Origin: Kalaharituber pfeilii
Taxonomy: Eukaryota; Ascomycota; Pezizomycetes; Pezizales; Pezizaceae
Reading direction: 5' to 3'
DNA: 64,000 nucleotides
Assembly: GCA_015179045.1 (NCBI GenBank)
Contig: WHUZ01000032.1
Coordinates: 124,001 to 188,000, forward strand
The notes beneath the pieces were generated by a model. The model was not told the origin of the DNA, did not search any database, and was given only the letters and a program-made list of their open reading frames with translations. The position numbers and the translations under genes are program-made. Below, piece by piece: positions 27,583-37,576 of this stretch. Each line of letters opens with the position of its first letter. Position 1 is the first letter of the stretch.

Positions 27583-28084
27583 TGATTCAGGAATACTGGG
27601 ACTCGAAGTAGTAGTGGTTGAAGTATTAGGGGTGGTAGCAGTAACTTCTTCTGTGGTGTCAGATATGATGGGAGAGACCTGTAGCCTGAATTCGCTGCTA
27701 GAACCTCCTTCTCCTCCCCACTCTTCTAGTGTTCAGACCCTCCCATCTCATGAACTAAAGGTCTTCCCCAGCTCCAGCCTCGCATGTGAGTTCCCCCATG
27801 GTCTCTTTTTGTAGCTCACTCAGCTGCAGCGATGTCTCTCTGTTTTCATTCCTCTTTTGCCTTTCTTTCTTGCTCTTTTGCTACTAGCTGCTTTGTATAT
27901 CAACTACTTCTTTCTTATTCTAAATTATTTCTGCACCTTCCGGAGTTTCTCTTCCTCTTTTCTGACCTTACCTAATGCTCTCTGTTCCTTTTTCAGCATC
28001 TTCCACTGTTTTTTTTTCCTCCACCTCCAGTATTGCTTTGACTTTAGCTCCAAGTGGCATGAGCAAGTGTAACATCGTAGGCAC

Positions 28085-28255
28085 AGAGAACTACGGCCTG
28101 CCAGGTCGGCGAAAAAATACATGACTAGCGACGTTTACTAGTTCTCTACGTAGCTCATGTAGCAATATTACGCGCCTGCGGCCTATATATTTACTGTTGC
28201 ATATATGCACTCCATCGACCGCCTACTATAGTTAAGGCGACCCCCGTGACAGAGG
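28085..28255. repeat. Dispersed repeat in palindrome spacer (copy 1)
   Basis: This stretch resembles 46795-46985. Shared blocks include TGCCAGG near the start, a GTAGCTCAT-type core and CATCGACCGCCT near the end. The copies are diverged. No terminal signature or coding content identifies the family. Confidence 0.55.
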
Positions 28256-28993
28256 AAAAAATGGCAAAAAAGGAGCGAAAATAGAGAGACATCGCTGCAG
28301 CTGAGTGAGCTACAAAAAGAGGCCATGGGGGAACTCACATGCGAGACTGGAGCTGGGGCAGACCTTTAGTTCATGAGATGGGAGGGTCTGAACACTAGAA
28401 GAGGGGAGAGGAGAAGGAGGTTCCAGCAGCGGATTTGAACTACATGTCTCTTCCATCATATCTGACACCACAGAAGAAGTTACTGCAACCACCCCTAATA
28501 CTTCAACCACTACTACTTCGAGTCCCAGTATTCCTGAATTACCTGAGGAGCCTAGGAATACTGAAGATCAGATCAAGGTATGGAGATTAGCTTGAGAATA
28601 TGAACTACTTATTTATAATACTACTTACATATATTCGAAGGTGCACTGCATCCCATTTAATCTCTATATACATTGTTGATTTTAAATAAATAGACCAGCA
28701 CTAAATAGATGAGTATTACTAGTTTTCTAGATTATTTTCCTGATTTCGAGGATATTGAACTATGTTATATATAGGGATGGCTTAATATGAGTAAATGATG
28801 ATATATTTGGTGGTAAATATTGGGATTTTGATTTTTTTTCCTTATTATGATGGCAACCGGCAATGTCAAATTATATAATGTTATGCAATTTCCATAGTTG
28901 CAATATATCCATAATAAGTAGTAGAGCAAGGAATGCATGACTAGGAGTGCCAAGAGAGTGGATCGTTACAGGGGGACAGATCGTTATCACATC

Positions 28994-29440
28994 TGGCAAG
29001 CTAACTGTATGATATCATAGACAATTGATCACAGGGAATTGCAAATTCTTGTCGATTAGCGCATATCTATATATGCATTCGTCAGTTAAATTCTAAAGTG
29101 GACGTTTACTTTTACAATATCAGGAATTAGGTCGTGCGCTTTTATGAGCAAAATTCTACGCCTGTGGCTACCCTGTGCAACTCCACCAGTGGATCACCAG
29201 CGGCACCGGAATTTTAGATCAGTGGTCCACATTGGCCTGGTTGTTGCATACACCTAAATATCGAGATTCCGCAGTAACCCTTGACTTCCAAAGTAAACGT
29301 CCTATTAACGACGCGACCCAGATCGAAACAGGGACAAGGTCTAAGCTTTTTAGCACACACTATTGCACCAAGTCCAAACTAGGCTTAGTTTAATGTCACG
29401 TGCTGCAAGTACCGTGTTTCACCACGTAGAGACGCACACC
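28994..29440. other. Non-coding, nothing recognised
   Basis: No gene or repeat can be supported between the palindrome and the next retroposed tail. Confidence 0.5.
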
Positions 29441-29525
29441 ATGTAACAAGCAAATTTTTTTTTTTTTTTTTTAATATCATTACTCGCATGCCGCCCTGTG
29501 GGCTATGGCGAGATGTAACAAGCAA
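29441..29525 (-). mobile_element. Minimal LINE-type tail (59 bp) with 13-bp duplication, subfamily A
   Basis: Element 29454-29512 lies between perfect copies of ATGTAACAAGCAA (29441-29453 and 29513-29525). On the minus strand it consists only of the hairpin (CTCGC/GCGAG outer stem, GCCC-ACA-GGGC inner stem), TAATGATATT and poly(A). It is the clearest evidence that this short tail alone can be retroposed. Confidence 0.85.
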
Positions 29526-30060
29526 GTAGCTACCCACGCTGAAGGGAATATATCTCAACAACTAAAACAGATTTAAATCACCTAAATCAAGGGCTATTGT
29601 TCACCTTCCATATCTTGGATTCTCCGGAACCATTGATTTGATGAACTATGGCTCTGCAAAATTTTTGCATCTTGTCTCGGCATACATTTTCCACCAATAT
29701 TGAAGTTTACTTACTACACCTGAAATAAAACTAGATAGCAGCACTGGGACAATTGAATATAACGATTTTACCTTGTTTAAAAAATGTGACAAGCACACCA
29801 AGGAAATACCTGAAGTAGTGGTGAATTTATTCACAAAATTCATCACATGGAATTATAGATGCAGTAACAATATAGGATAGCTACTAGAAATGGTAATTGA
29901 TGTATGAACCAGGCATTTACCAACATTAAGTCAAACGAAGCAATATATATTGACAGAGACATCGGGAAAACCCTCTAGCTAACAAATCTATAGTCATTGT
30001 AGAGAATGCCAAAGGGAAGTAATGCATTCAACTTCTTGAAGCACTTTGTCTTGGAATTCT
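29526..30060. other. Non-coding, nothing recognised
   Basis: No supported gene or repeat. Short open frames here lack any domain signature. Confidence 0.5.
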
Positions 30061-30112
30061 CCCTGCCATAGGATGGTAGCCTTGTATGCGGGGTTACGTG
30101 ACCGGAAAAAAA
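30061..30112 (+). mobile_element. Short LINE-type tail, subfamily B
   Basis: The copy starts CCCTGCCATAGG, has the outer stem CCCTGC/GCGGGG, continues GGTTACGTGACC and ends in a short A-run. The inner stem is slightly disturbed (GGAT with AGCC). No duplication is seen. Confidence 0.65.
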
Positions 30113-30961
30113 GGGGAAATCCATATATGCATGCCAAGACATCAATGAAAAATGTTAATGTGCGATTGATCGACCACACTATATTTTCGCGGTAGATAAA
30201 AACTGTCAGTTGCGAAGAACAACCCCTTCCCCTGAAAAAAAGCGCATACATGATCTCTATTCTGGTTGTTGAAATATCGGGCATTGGAGTTGTGCATTTT
30301 TGGTGGTTAAACCTGCACCGTGCCGTCGCTAAACGTGGTGAAACAAAGTATGTTTTTATTGCTATGACGAGAGTTGCATACAAGTAGCAGATAAGAGATA
30401 ATGACATCGTGACTGAATATTTGTTAACTTGACTTTTTTTTTCCTTTTCTTAACTCGTAATTTTTATTACAAAGGAGATGAGTATAAGATAAAGTTAAAG
30501 GGTAAAAGAAGTGAAACCCAAGCCTAAGGAAAATTATCTCAGCTCTATCCACCTCATCAGTTCCACCATGGGGTCCCTTCCCCCTCTCTTGCCGCCGGGG
30601 GCCTATATAGCGCCTCTAACCCGCCTGGCCACCACCGCCTCCATACCCCGCACCTGTTCCAGATAAGTGTCGCTGTCTCCTACCTGCACCATCTGCATTC
30701 GGGGATATCTGCCTTGCCCACCTGGTATCTCCATGCCCTCAGGCCTTTTCCTCCTAGAAGACCTGCCAAGGTGCCTACCGAGCTACCTACTCTCTGCAAC
30801 TGTCTGTATTTCAGTGTCAGACTATGTTCACGGAAGTTTCCACATCACTTCACCACTCCAATCATGACGCATGCATATGTTCCTATTTTGTGCCAAGTAC
30901 ATATCTTATGTGGTCTTCCTTTATTTTCACAGTAACAGGGTCTTATTTCTATGTTACCTTT
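30113..30961. other. Non-coding, nothing recognised
   Basis: It contains a T-rich patch near 30434-30452 and a CT-rich stretch at 30560-30800. No gene is supported. Confidence 0.45.
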
Positions 30962-31051
30962 GTATATATCTCGCCATAGCTCACAGGGCGGAGTCCAAGT
31001 AATGATATCAAAAATAATAATAATAATAATAATAATAATCAACGTATATAT
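30962..31051 (+). mobile_element. LINE-type tail, subfamily A, with AAT microsatellite tail
   Basis: The hairpin starts CTCGCCATAGCTCACAGGGC at 30970. Its inner stem GCTC/GGGC is kept by a T-G wobble, while the outer stem has decayed on the 3' side. The tail after AATGATATC has become (AAT)n. GTATATAT occurs on both sides (30962-30969 and 31044-31051), a possible 8-bp duplication. The preceding TTTGTATATA is shared with the copy at 32202, so the family reaches further 5' than the hairpin. Confidence 0.6.
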
Positions 31052-31107
31052 GTAAGTTGCACTACAGTAAAGTCCGCAGCTACGGCCATTTATATCGCAT
31101 AGCTGGC

Positions 31108-31118
31108 ACGAGACCACC

Positions 31119-31158
<40 letters not shown>

Positions 31159-31669
31159 CACGTAACCCCGCTTGCAGCTGTTCGCCATGGCAGGGCTCCT
31201 TATGGTCCGGAGACAGGCACCTGTGCAACTACCTACAAAATTGTCCACTATAGAAACAAAAAAGACAACCCATGACTTTCAGTGATGCAGAGGAAACAAA
31301 GCGAAAGCCCAATCCTCCAATAGAACAATTAAGCATGAATAGCTAAATATCCCCCAGAAAAATCAAGCAGCCATGTCCATTTCCTCCACATCCCTCCCCT
31401 TTCCCTTTCTGTCCACCTTTGTAATTCTGTCCCAGTCATAGAGGCACGAGTGGTGCGGTACTACTTGCCTGATAACCTTACCTTCGCTGGTGTTTGACTA
31501 TATCTCATTCTACCTCTCCCTCTAGGTAGATAACAATCGAGCTGGTCTTCTTTCCCTCCCTTCTTTCTTTTCTCACCAACCATCTTGCGGCAACAATCTT
31601 CCTCATCCATGGGTTCGCCTTTTCCATCCAATCTCTTACTTTCCCAAGTTTCTTTGTACGAGACCACCG
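31108..31669 (-). mobile_element. LINE-derived retroposon, 538 bp, subfamily C tail
   Basis: A perfect 12-bp duplication ACGAGACCACCG (31108-31119 and 31658-31669) encloses 31120-31657. On the minus strand the element ends CCCTGCCATGGCGAACAG..GCGGGGTTACGTGAAATT plus a long poly(A) (T-run at 31120-31153). Near its 5' end one frame reads AARWLVRKERREGKKTSSI, which recalls the RRM-like ORF1 region of fungal Tad-type LINEs (a tentative match). That would make this a truncated or internally deleted LINE. Confidence 0.7.
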
Positions 31670-32201
31670 CATAGCAAGCTTTCCACCACAGAAAACCGAA
31701 CTTCGATGGGAGTCATACTTTAACCTGCGAAACACACCGTACATACCCGTTTTTTCTTTTCTTGTTTGGCCGTTATTTCTATGTACTCTTTATCTACGCT
31801 TTTACAATCCCTCAACTCCAAGTTCGTAGCCGGCACATCATGTGTCTCAATACATCGAAAACAGAACTATCAAACCCGTCCAAAACCCCCATGCTTGCCA
31901 AATGATTATGTGTTCAGCGAAACGATTGGTTTGCGCGAATGAACATGAAACTCAACATCAGAGTGAACTGCACTTGGGGACTGCAAACTGTGACTACTGG
32001 AGAAACCCAAGAGCTGAAGATGCCCTTGTGACAAAGTGAGTAAGTCGAAAAGCCTACATTCTTAGTTATCTCTTCAAACATTACTAGAGAAATGTATTCT
32101 GATGAGCCTATCAAACACTCTGTCAAATTGGTGAGAATCTTAAGAGGAGGGTCTTTCTTATCTATCTTTCCTATATTTTCTAAATCTCCTTTGTATATAA
32201 C
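31670..32201. other. Non-coding, nothing recognised
   Basis: Unique-looking sequence between two retroposed tails; no gene is supported. Confidence 0.45.
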
Positions 32202-32268
32202 CTCGCCATAGCCCACAGGGCGGCACGCGAGTAAAGATATTAAGAAGAAAAAAAGGAAAAAAAACAAA
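32202..32268 (+). mobile_element. LINE-type tail, subfamily A
   Basis: The hairpin CTCGCCATAGCCCACAGGGC followed by GGCACGCGAG keeps both stems (CTCGC/GCGAG and GCCC/GGGC). It continues TAAAGATATT and an A-rich tail with some G and C. The TTTGTATATA just upstream is shared with the 30970 copy. Confidence 0.7.
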
Positions 32269-32771
32269 AGGTGAGAGCAAGGAGCATTCTGTGAGAAAAT
32301 GTAGAGGAGAAGGCTGAGAGATTCAAACTCAATCTCGAGAAGTACGAACTTGGAAAATTGAAAGCAACACTCAAGTACACTACGAGTGAAACACTTACGA
32401 CCGGCCGCTGCAACAGATGACGATGAAAAAAACAAAACTAAATTTTCTCATCAACACAAATCGAAAATATTCCAATACAACGTACTTCTGGAGACAACAT
32501 GCCCTTGAAGTTACAGACAAAGATTACCACAAAGACTGCAATCGAGCCTCTCATTTTGGACCCTGTACATATTGGGATGTGATAAACCTGTCCTTATTGG
32601 ATTCAGGGCCCTTAGCCCAATTGGGCCCTGTGGTAGATTATTAGATATTTTTTTTTGTTCGTATTGGAATAAAACCAGCCCCTATAAAGTACAACAGGTT
32701 TCAACAGTATAGAGTTCACTAAGCAGATACTTTCCCCCTCCCACAAAAAAAAAAAGAAAAAAACTTTCCCG
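32269..32771. other. Non-coding pre-insertion flank
   Basis: Nothing recognisable; this is the left flank of the LTR retrotransposon target site. Confidence 0.45.
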
Positions 32772-32776
32772 GAGCA

Positions 32777-33029
32777 TGTCAGGGTGACCCAACAAAGTAT
32801 CAATGATAAGCGATGAGAGATGACGCATGATAATCACGCCATTCATAGTTATGATGGTGAAGAGAGAGAAGTTTGTTAGTTAGCACTCAATGTTAAATAG
32901 AATAATGCAAATAACCGACACGCTGGACGCCTATATATAGAGGCCTCCACGGCCTCTATACAAAGGTCAAGTTCCAAGCGTTGTCCTAAGTTACACCTAC
33001 ACTTCGCTGCAATCGCAGACACCGTAACA
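32777..33029 (+). repeat. 5' LTR, 253 bp
   Basis: TGTCAGG...GTAACA, identical to 37319-37571 by direct reading. It carries a TATATATA box at 32932-32939 and the probable transcript start region at about 32977. Confidence 0.95.
32932..32939 (+). promoter_or_regulatory. TATA box in 5' LTR
   Basis: TATATATA lies 45 bp before the AGCGTTGT segment that is complementary to the putative primer site. The spacing fits a fungal transcript start at or near 32977. It is repeated in the 3' LTR. Confidence 0.6.
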
Positions 33030-33031
33030 TT

Positions 33032-33039
33032 ACAACGCT
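33032..33039 (+). other. Putative self-priming primer-binding site
   Basis: ACAACGCT lies two bases after the LTR end. It is the exact complement of AGCGTTGT at 32977-32984 inside the LTR, near the expected RNA 5' end. In the Tf1/sushi group of fungal chromodomain elements, the RNA 5' end folds back onto such a site and primes minus-strand synthesis. I saw no obvious tRNA 3'-end complement here. Confidence 0.5.
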
Positions 33040-33042
33040 GAA

Positions 33043-33137
33043 CCTTTTACCTTTTACCTCAACGCCTTACCTTTACCTTTTACCTCAACGCCTTACCTTT
33101 ACCTTTTACCTCAACGCCTTACCGTTTACCTTTACTC
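33043..33137 (+). repeat. Leader tandem repeat, about 26-bp unit
   Basis: About three imperfect copies of a pyrimidine-rich unit containing CCTTTTACCTCAACGCCTTA lie between the LTR and gag. The array is purine-free apart from A and the single G in each ACGCC. Confidence 0.7.
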
Positions 33138-33184
33138 AACAAACGTTCTCGCCTCCAACCCTTTGAAGTTACTCGCTTGCACAA

Positions 33185-34222
33185 ATGGATATGGATGACG
33201 AAGTGCCCTACTCCCCAACATTGGGATCGCCTACACCCTACTCCCCAACATTAGGATCACTCTCACCGGAACCCCCAAGATCGACTGCAACTACTCAACA
33301 GACTATACAAGCCCTCCAGGCTACCATCAAGAAGCTAGAACGAAAAGTAGCAACTCTGGCAGCCACCCCGGCAAATTCAGCAACCTCAGCGACTCTGGCA
33401 GCCACCCCGGCAATTCCGGCAACCCCAGCAACTCTGGCAGTTCCAGCAACCCCAGCAACTCTGGCAGCCCCGGCAACTCTATCAGTCTCAGCAAGCTCGG
33501 AAGCAGATAACTTAGACACTGCAATCAGTAAGGAGGACCGCAATGCCATTCAAACACTCCGCCTTACAGAAATACCTAGATTTGATGGTACCTCAAATTT
33601 TGATGAATTTGAGTATGAATTTCAAAACATGGTAGCATTACGGACAACAAACACTCCAGGCATTCGGTTCGGACTGCTTAATGTAGCAATGAAAGGCAAG
33701 GCTGCATTATGGTGGAGGCTTAATAAGAAAAAGCTACAGGATGAATAGACTGGGCTTCGAGCTTTACGAGAAGCTTCTGACCCAGGCCGGCAAGCAAATG
33801 ATACCCCCTCCCTTGCAACACTTCCGCAAACTGGTTTCTTTGTTGAAGCAGAGTCACTCAACATTCGTGCAAAATTACCAAATGAGAACCTACCTTTCCT
33901 GTTGGAACCAGGGCTAAAGCCAAGTCTACGAAGGGCTCTGGAAGGCCAGAATGGCCCTCTGCATGATTATGATGCTTGGAAGAGTATAGCTGTTAAGACA
34001 GGCAGTCGATTAGAGACACGAGCCTCGACAAGCAGTCGATTAGATACATGACCCTCAACACGCACTCGGTCAGATACACGAGCCTCGAAATCGTAACAAA
34101 CAACACTTCCCAGAAACAATATTAAGACTAGAAATTATGTTTCTCAGCATGAGAAGGATGTAAGAATCAAAGCAGGCCTCTGTTTCAAGTGTAGACGCAA
34201 AGGGCATATAGGAAGAGACTGC
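33185..34222 (+). pseudogene. gag (capsid and zinc knuckle), broken
   Basis: The ATG at 33185 opens a frame with a Thr/Ala/Pro repeat region (PATLA-type units), then a capsid-like part. It includes IPRFDGTSNFDEFEYEFQNM and a GKAALWW motif typical of Ty3/Gypsy Gag. It stops at TAG (33746-33748), where a tryptophan or glutamine codon is plausible. Sense-like sequence continues, with a CGA-to-TGA type stop near 34048, and ends in a zinc knuckle CFKCRRKGHIGRDC (34181-34222, CX2CX4HX4C). Gag would package the element RNA. Confidence 0.85.
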
Positions 34223-34442
34223 AGAACCGGATTTTGAAGTACTAAGCCAGTATCAACTGTAAAATTACTAGAGTTATCTGATACTAAAAAATGGCAACTT
34301 ACCAGGTCACTGTGGTGCTTGAAGCTCACAATTTTGTAGATATAGTTCTATGTAAGGTATTACCCCCTGCTTTACTAACTACTAATACTAGTCAATCGAC
34401 ATCTGCATCCACATCTGCACCCATGTCAGGGGGCACAGCTAC

Positions 34443-36637
34443 GCAATGGTACCGAAGTCAAAATTGATCCAAAGAAAGTAAAAGTGATTCAAGATTGGAA
34501 AGCACCACAAAGGAAGAAAGAAGTACAGTCCTTTCTAGGATTCATCAACTTCTACAGACGATTCATCAAGAATTACAGTGCACGAACCAAGCCACTCGTT
34601 GAGTTGACTTGTAAGGATATACCATAGTCCTGGGCTGAACAACAACAGAGTGCATTTGACGAATTGAAAAAGCTATTTGAATCTGCTCCTATACTTGCAC
34701 AGTATGATAGAACACTCCCCACACCCATTGAAACGGATGCATCAAATCAAGCTATTGCAGGAGTATTCTCTCAGTTACACCCAGCAACAGACGAAAATGA
34801 GGCCGAAGCCCGGCAGTGGAAATTGGTGGACTGCCACTCACGGTTACTAAAGCAACATCAACGCAACTGGCCTATACATGATAAAGAATTATGGGCAATC
34901 GTCAGCTCTTTACTACACTGGCGTACATGGCTTCTTAGTTTGACAATGCAGTTTGAAGTACATACAGATCATCAAGGACTACAGCACTTTCAGACCAAGC
35001 CAAGATTAAACATGCGATAGGCTGAATGGGCCGAAAAGCTCGCTGAATTCGAGTACATTATCAAGTATCGACCGGGATCAGCTATGGGACGCCCAGATGC
35101 TATCACACGACGAGAAGGTAACGAACCTTCAGGAACCAATATAGTTGCACAAGCCAACGAAGATGCTCCAGCCAACGAAGATGCTCCAGCCAATAAAGAT
35201 ACTCCAGCCAATGAAGAAGATGCTTCAGACCCTGAAGAAGAAGACGTTCCAGACCCAAATCTAGAAGGAATTGATGTCACAACATGGCCCAAAGATATTG
35301 AGAGCGGACTACTTATTGTACCTACTGATTGTCAGCAGGCTGTGCTACAACAATGTCATGATTCTAGAGTTGCAGGCCATTGGGGACGACGACGTACTGA
35401 AGAGCTTGTATCACGCAACTTTATATGGAAAGGATGGCAAGAGGATATCTCACGCTATGTTGCTGGTTGCCATCATTGCCAAAAGGCCAAAGCAGACAGA
35501 CATGCCCGCCAAACGAAATTAGAACCAATGCCTACAGGGACTCTACCCTGGGAAGAAATAGCTATGGACTTTGTAGGAGAACTTCCTGAAAGTGAAGGAT
35601 TCAATGCTGTCTTAGTTATCACAGACCGTTTTACTAAGATGCAACACTATATACCTGCTGAAACGACATGGACAGCAGAGGACGTGGCAAATGCCTATAT
35701 TTGTGAAATATGGCGACTTCATGGCTTACCGAGGCATGTTACCTCAGACCGTGGACCACAATTCACAAGTGCATTTATGCGAGATCTAAATGCGAAGCTT
35801 CATATTGGTCTGAGGCTGTCAACAGCACATCACCCACAGACAGATGGCTTGAGTGAAAGAGCGATACAAACACTCAAACAATACTTGAGAATCTACTGCC
35901 ATGATCGTCAGAAACGTTGGGTACAATGGCTACCACTAGCCGAATTCGCATACAACTCTACAAATACCGCCACACATGGATACAGCCCATTCCGCAGCCT
36001 GTATGGGTTTGACCCACGTACTATTCATGTCAATGATGATTACATATATGCCAGCCCAGCTGCTGAAGAATGGATTGAACGTATGACCGCAGTACACAGC
36101 CAGATTCACCAAACCCTCAAGCAGATCAACGATAATCGCTCTGCACTCCACATTGACAAATCTCGCCAATTTCAAGTTGGAGACCAAGTATGGGTGGATC
36201 GCCGCAATTTGACAGTACAAACTGGAAACAAGTCCTTATCCAGCAAGTATATTGGCCCATACACCATTACTCGACGAATCAGCCGGCATGCGTATGAGCT
36301 AAACATTCCTAAAAGGCTACGCCTGCACAAGGTGATACACACTTCACTACTGAAGCCTTTTAAAGATAGAGTGCAACCACAGGTTGATCCATCATCGAGA
36401 AGTGACAATGAAGATAATGATGAGGAAGAGGAACCACTATATGAGGTGGATTGTATTGTTGATAGCAGACGCACCAAAGGGGGCGTAAAGTACCGAGTCC
36501 ATTGGAAAGATTATGGTGCAGAATCCGACACATGGGAATCATTCGATGATTTACAGGCTCCTTTAGTACTGCAGGAAATTATTAAATTTCATAATGAGCA
36601 CCCAAGAAAGCCAATGGATCGAAGAGTTGACAATTGA
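34443..36637 (+). pseudogene. pol remnant: RT C-terminus, RNase H, integrase, chromodomain
   Basis: After a deletion junction near 34330-34445, the frame resumes in the thumb of reverse transcriptase (QSFLGFINFYRRFIKNY). RNase H follows (ETDASNQAIAG, VHTDHQGLQHF), but with TAG stops near 34627 and at 35018-35020. From 35084 one frame of 517 codons is intact. It holds the integrase zinc finger (H..H..CHHC), the catalytic core with D, D and E in AMDFVG, TSDRGPQF and LSERA, and a C-terminal chromodomain (LYEVDCIVDSRRTKGGVKY, VHWKDYG, DTWE). The fingers and palm with the YxDD site and the protease are absent. Chromodomains target integration to specific chromatin in this group. Confidence 0.9.
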
Positions 36638-37150
36638 ACTAAGCATATGCCGATGAGTCGAAGAGCTGAAGTAAGCACATACCGACAAATCGAAGAGTGA
36701 ACCTATGCCAATGAGTCGAAGAGCTGAAGTAAGCACATACCGACGAATTGAGGACTGACAATTGATAATTGAGCTATGCCGATGAGTCGAAGAGCTGAAG
36801 TAAGCACATACCGACAAATCGAAGACTGAACCTATGCCAATGAGTCGAAGAGCTGAAGTAAGCACATACCGACGAATTGAAGACTGACAATTGATAATTG
36901 AGCTATGCCAATGAGTCGAAGAGCTGAAGTAAGCACATACCGACGAATTGAAGACTGACAATTGATAATTGAGCTATGCCGATGAGTCGAAGAGCTGAAC
37001 TGAGCACATGCCGACGAATCGAAGACTGATGAATTGAGCCTATACCGATGAAAATCGAAGATTTGACAATTGAATTGAGCATATACCGATGAGTCGAAGA
37101 GCTGAATGGAGCACATGCCGGCGAATCGAAGAATTGATGGACACTGAGCC
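36638..37150 (+). repeat. Tandem repeats between pol and 3' LTR
   Basis: Seven to eight imperfect units of about 57-71 bp contain GATGAGTCGAAGAGCTGAAG and CACATACCGACGAAT. Long and short versions of the unit differ by whether a GACAATTGATAATTGAGC block is present. The array is non-coding on plus; open frames on minus only echo the periodicity. Confidence 0.85.
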
Positions 37151-37304
37151 TATACCTTCCTCGCCCATGGAGTGCTTTTTCCCACAGGGTTTTTTTTACC
37201 CATGGAGAGGTTTAACGGTAGCGCAAGGTGATGATACAGGCCCCTGACATACAGAAGGATGAAGTGAAGATCTCAAGTGAAGGTCTGACGAGGACGTCAG
37301 CCGT

Positions 37305-37315
37305 AAGAACGGGGG
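37305..37315 (+). other. Polypurine tract
   Basis: AAGAACGGGGG ends three bases before the 3' LTR, the normal place and composition of the plus-strand primer in LTR retroelements. Confidence 0.65.
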
Positions 37316-37318
37316 TAA

Positions 37319-37571
37319 TGTCAGGGTGACCCAACAAAGTATCAATGATAAGCGATGAGAGATGACGCATGATAATCACGCCATTCATAGTTATGATGGT
37401 GAAGAGAGAGAAGTTTGTTAGTTAGCACTCAATGTTAAATAGAATAATGCAAATAACCGACACGCTGGACGCCTATATATAGAGGCCTCCACGGCCTCTA
37501 TACAAAGGTCAAGTTCCAAGCGTTGTCCTAAGTTACACCTACACTTCGCTGCAATCGCAGACACCGTAACA
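37319..37571 (+). repeat. 3' LTR, 253 bp
   Basis: It matches the 5' LTR over its full length and is followed directly by the GAGCA duplication. Confidence 0.95.
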
Positions 37572-37576
37572 GAGCA

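Larger units (their letters stand above)
26873..28993. repeat. Long imperfect inverted repeat, arms about 0.7 kb
   Basis: The left arm (26873-27862, including a later 266-bp insertion) matches the reverse complement of 28263-28993 along nearly its full length, with scattered substitutions and small indels. The spacer (about 27863-28262) is partly a dispersed repeat. Inside each arm a block of about 320 bp has LTR-like limits (TGTGRTAACGATCTG to about CAACA). The adjacent part can be read in the right arm as a Thr/Ser/Pro-rich peptide near 28470-28590. So the arms may be two facing fragments of one LTR retroelement, or a foldback element. No flanking duplication is clear. Confidence 0.75.
32772..37576 (+). 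mobile_element. Chromovirus-type Ty3/Gypsy LTR retrotransposon, internally deleted
   Basis: The element spans 32777-37571 with a perfect 5-bp duplication GAGCA (32772-32776 and 37572-37576). The two 253-bp LTRs start TGTCAGG and end GTAACA, and I found no difference between them. Order inside: leader repeats, gag with a zinc knuckle, the end of reverse transcriptase, RNase H, integrase, chromodomain, tandem repeats, polypurine tract. Protease and the catalytic core of reverse transcriptase are missing, and several stop codons interrupt the frames. It therefore cannot move by itself. Identical LTRs imply recent insertion, so it was probably mobilised by an intact relative. Confidence 0.95.

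Noticed and set aside
36563..37116. Minus-strand repeat frames
   Set aside because: Shadows of the tandem array after pol in the LTR element.
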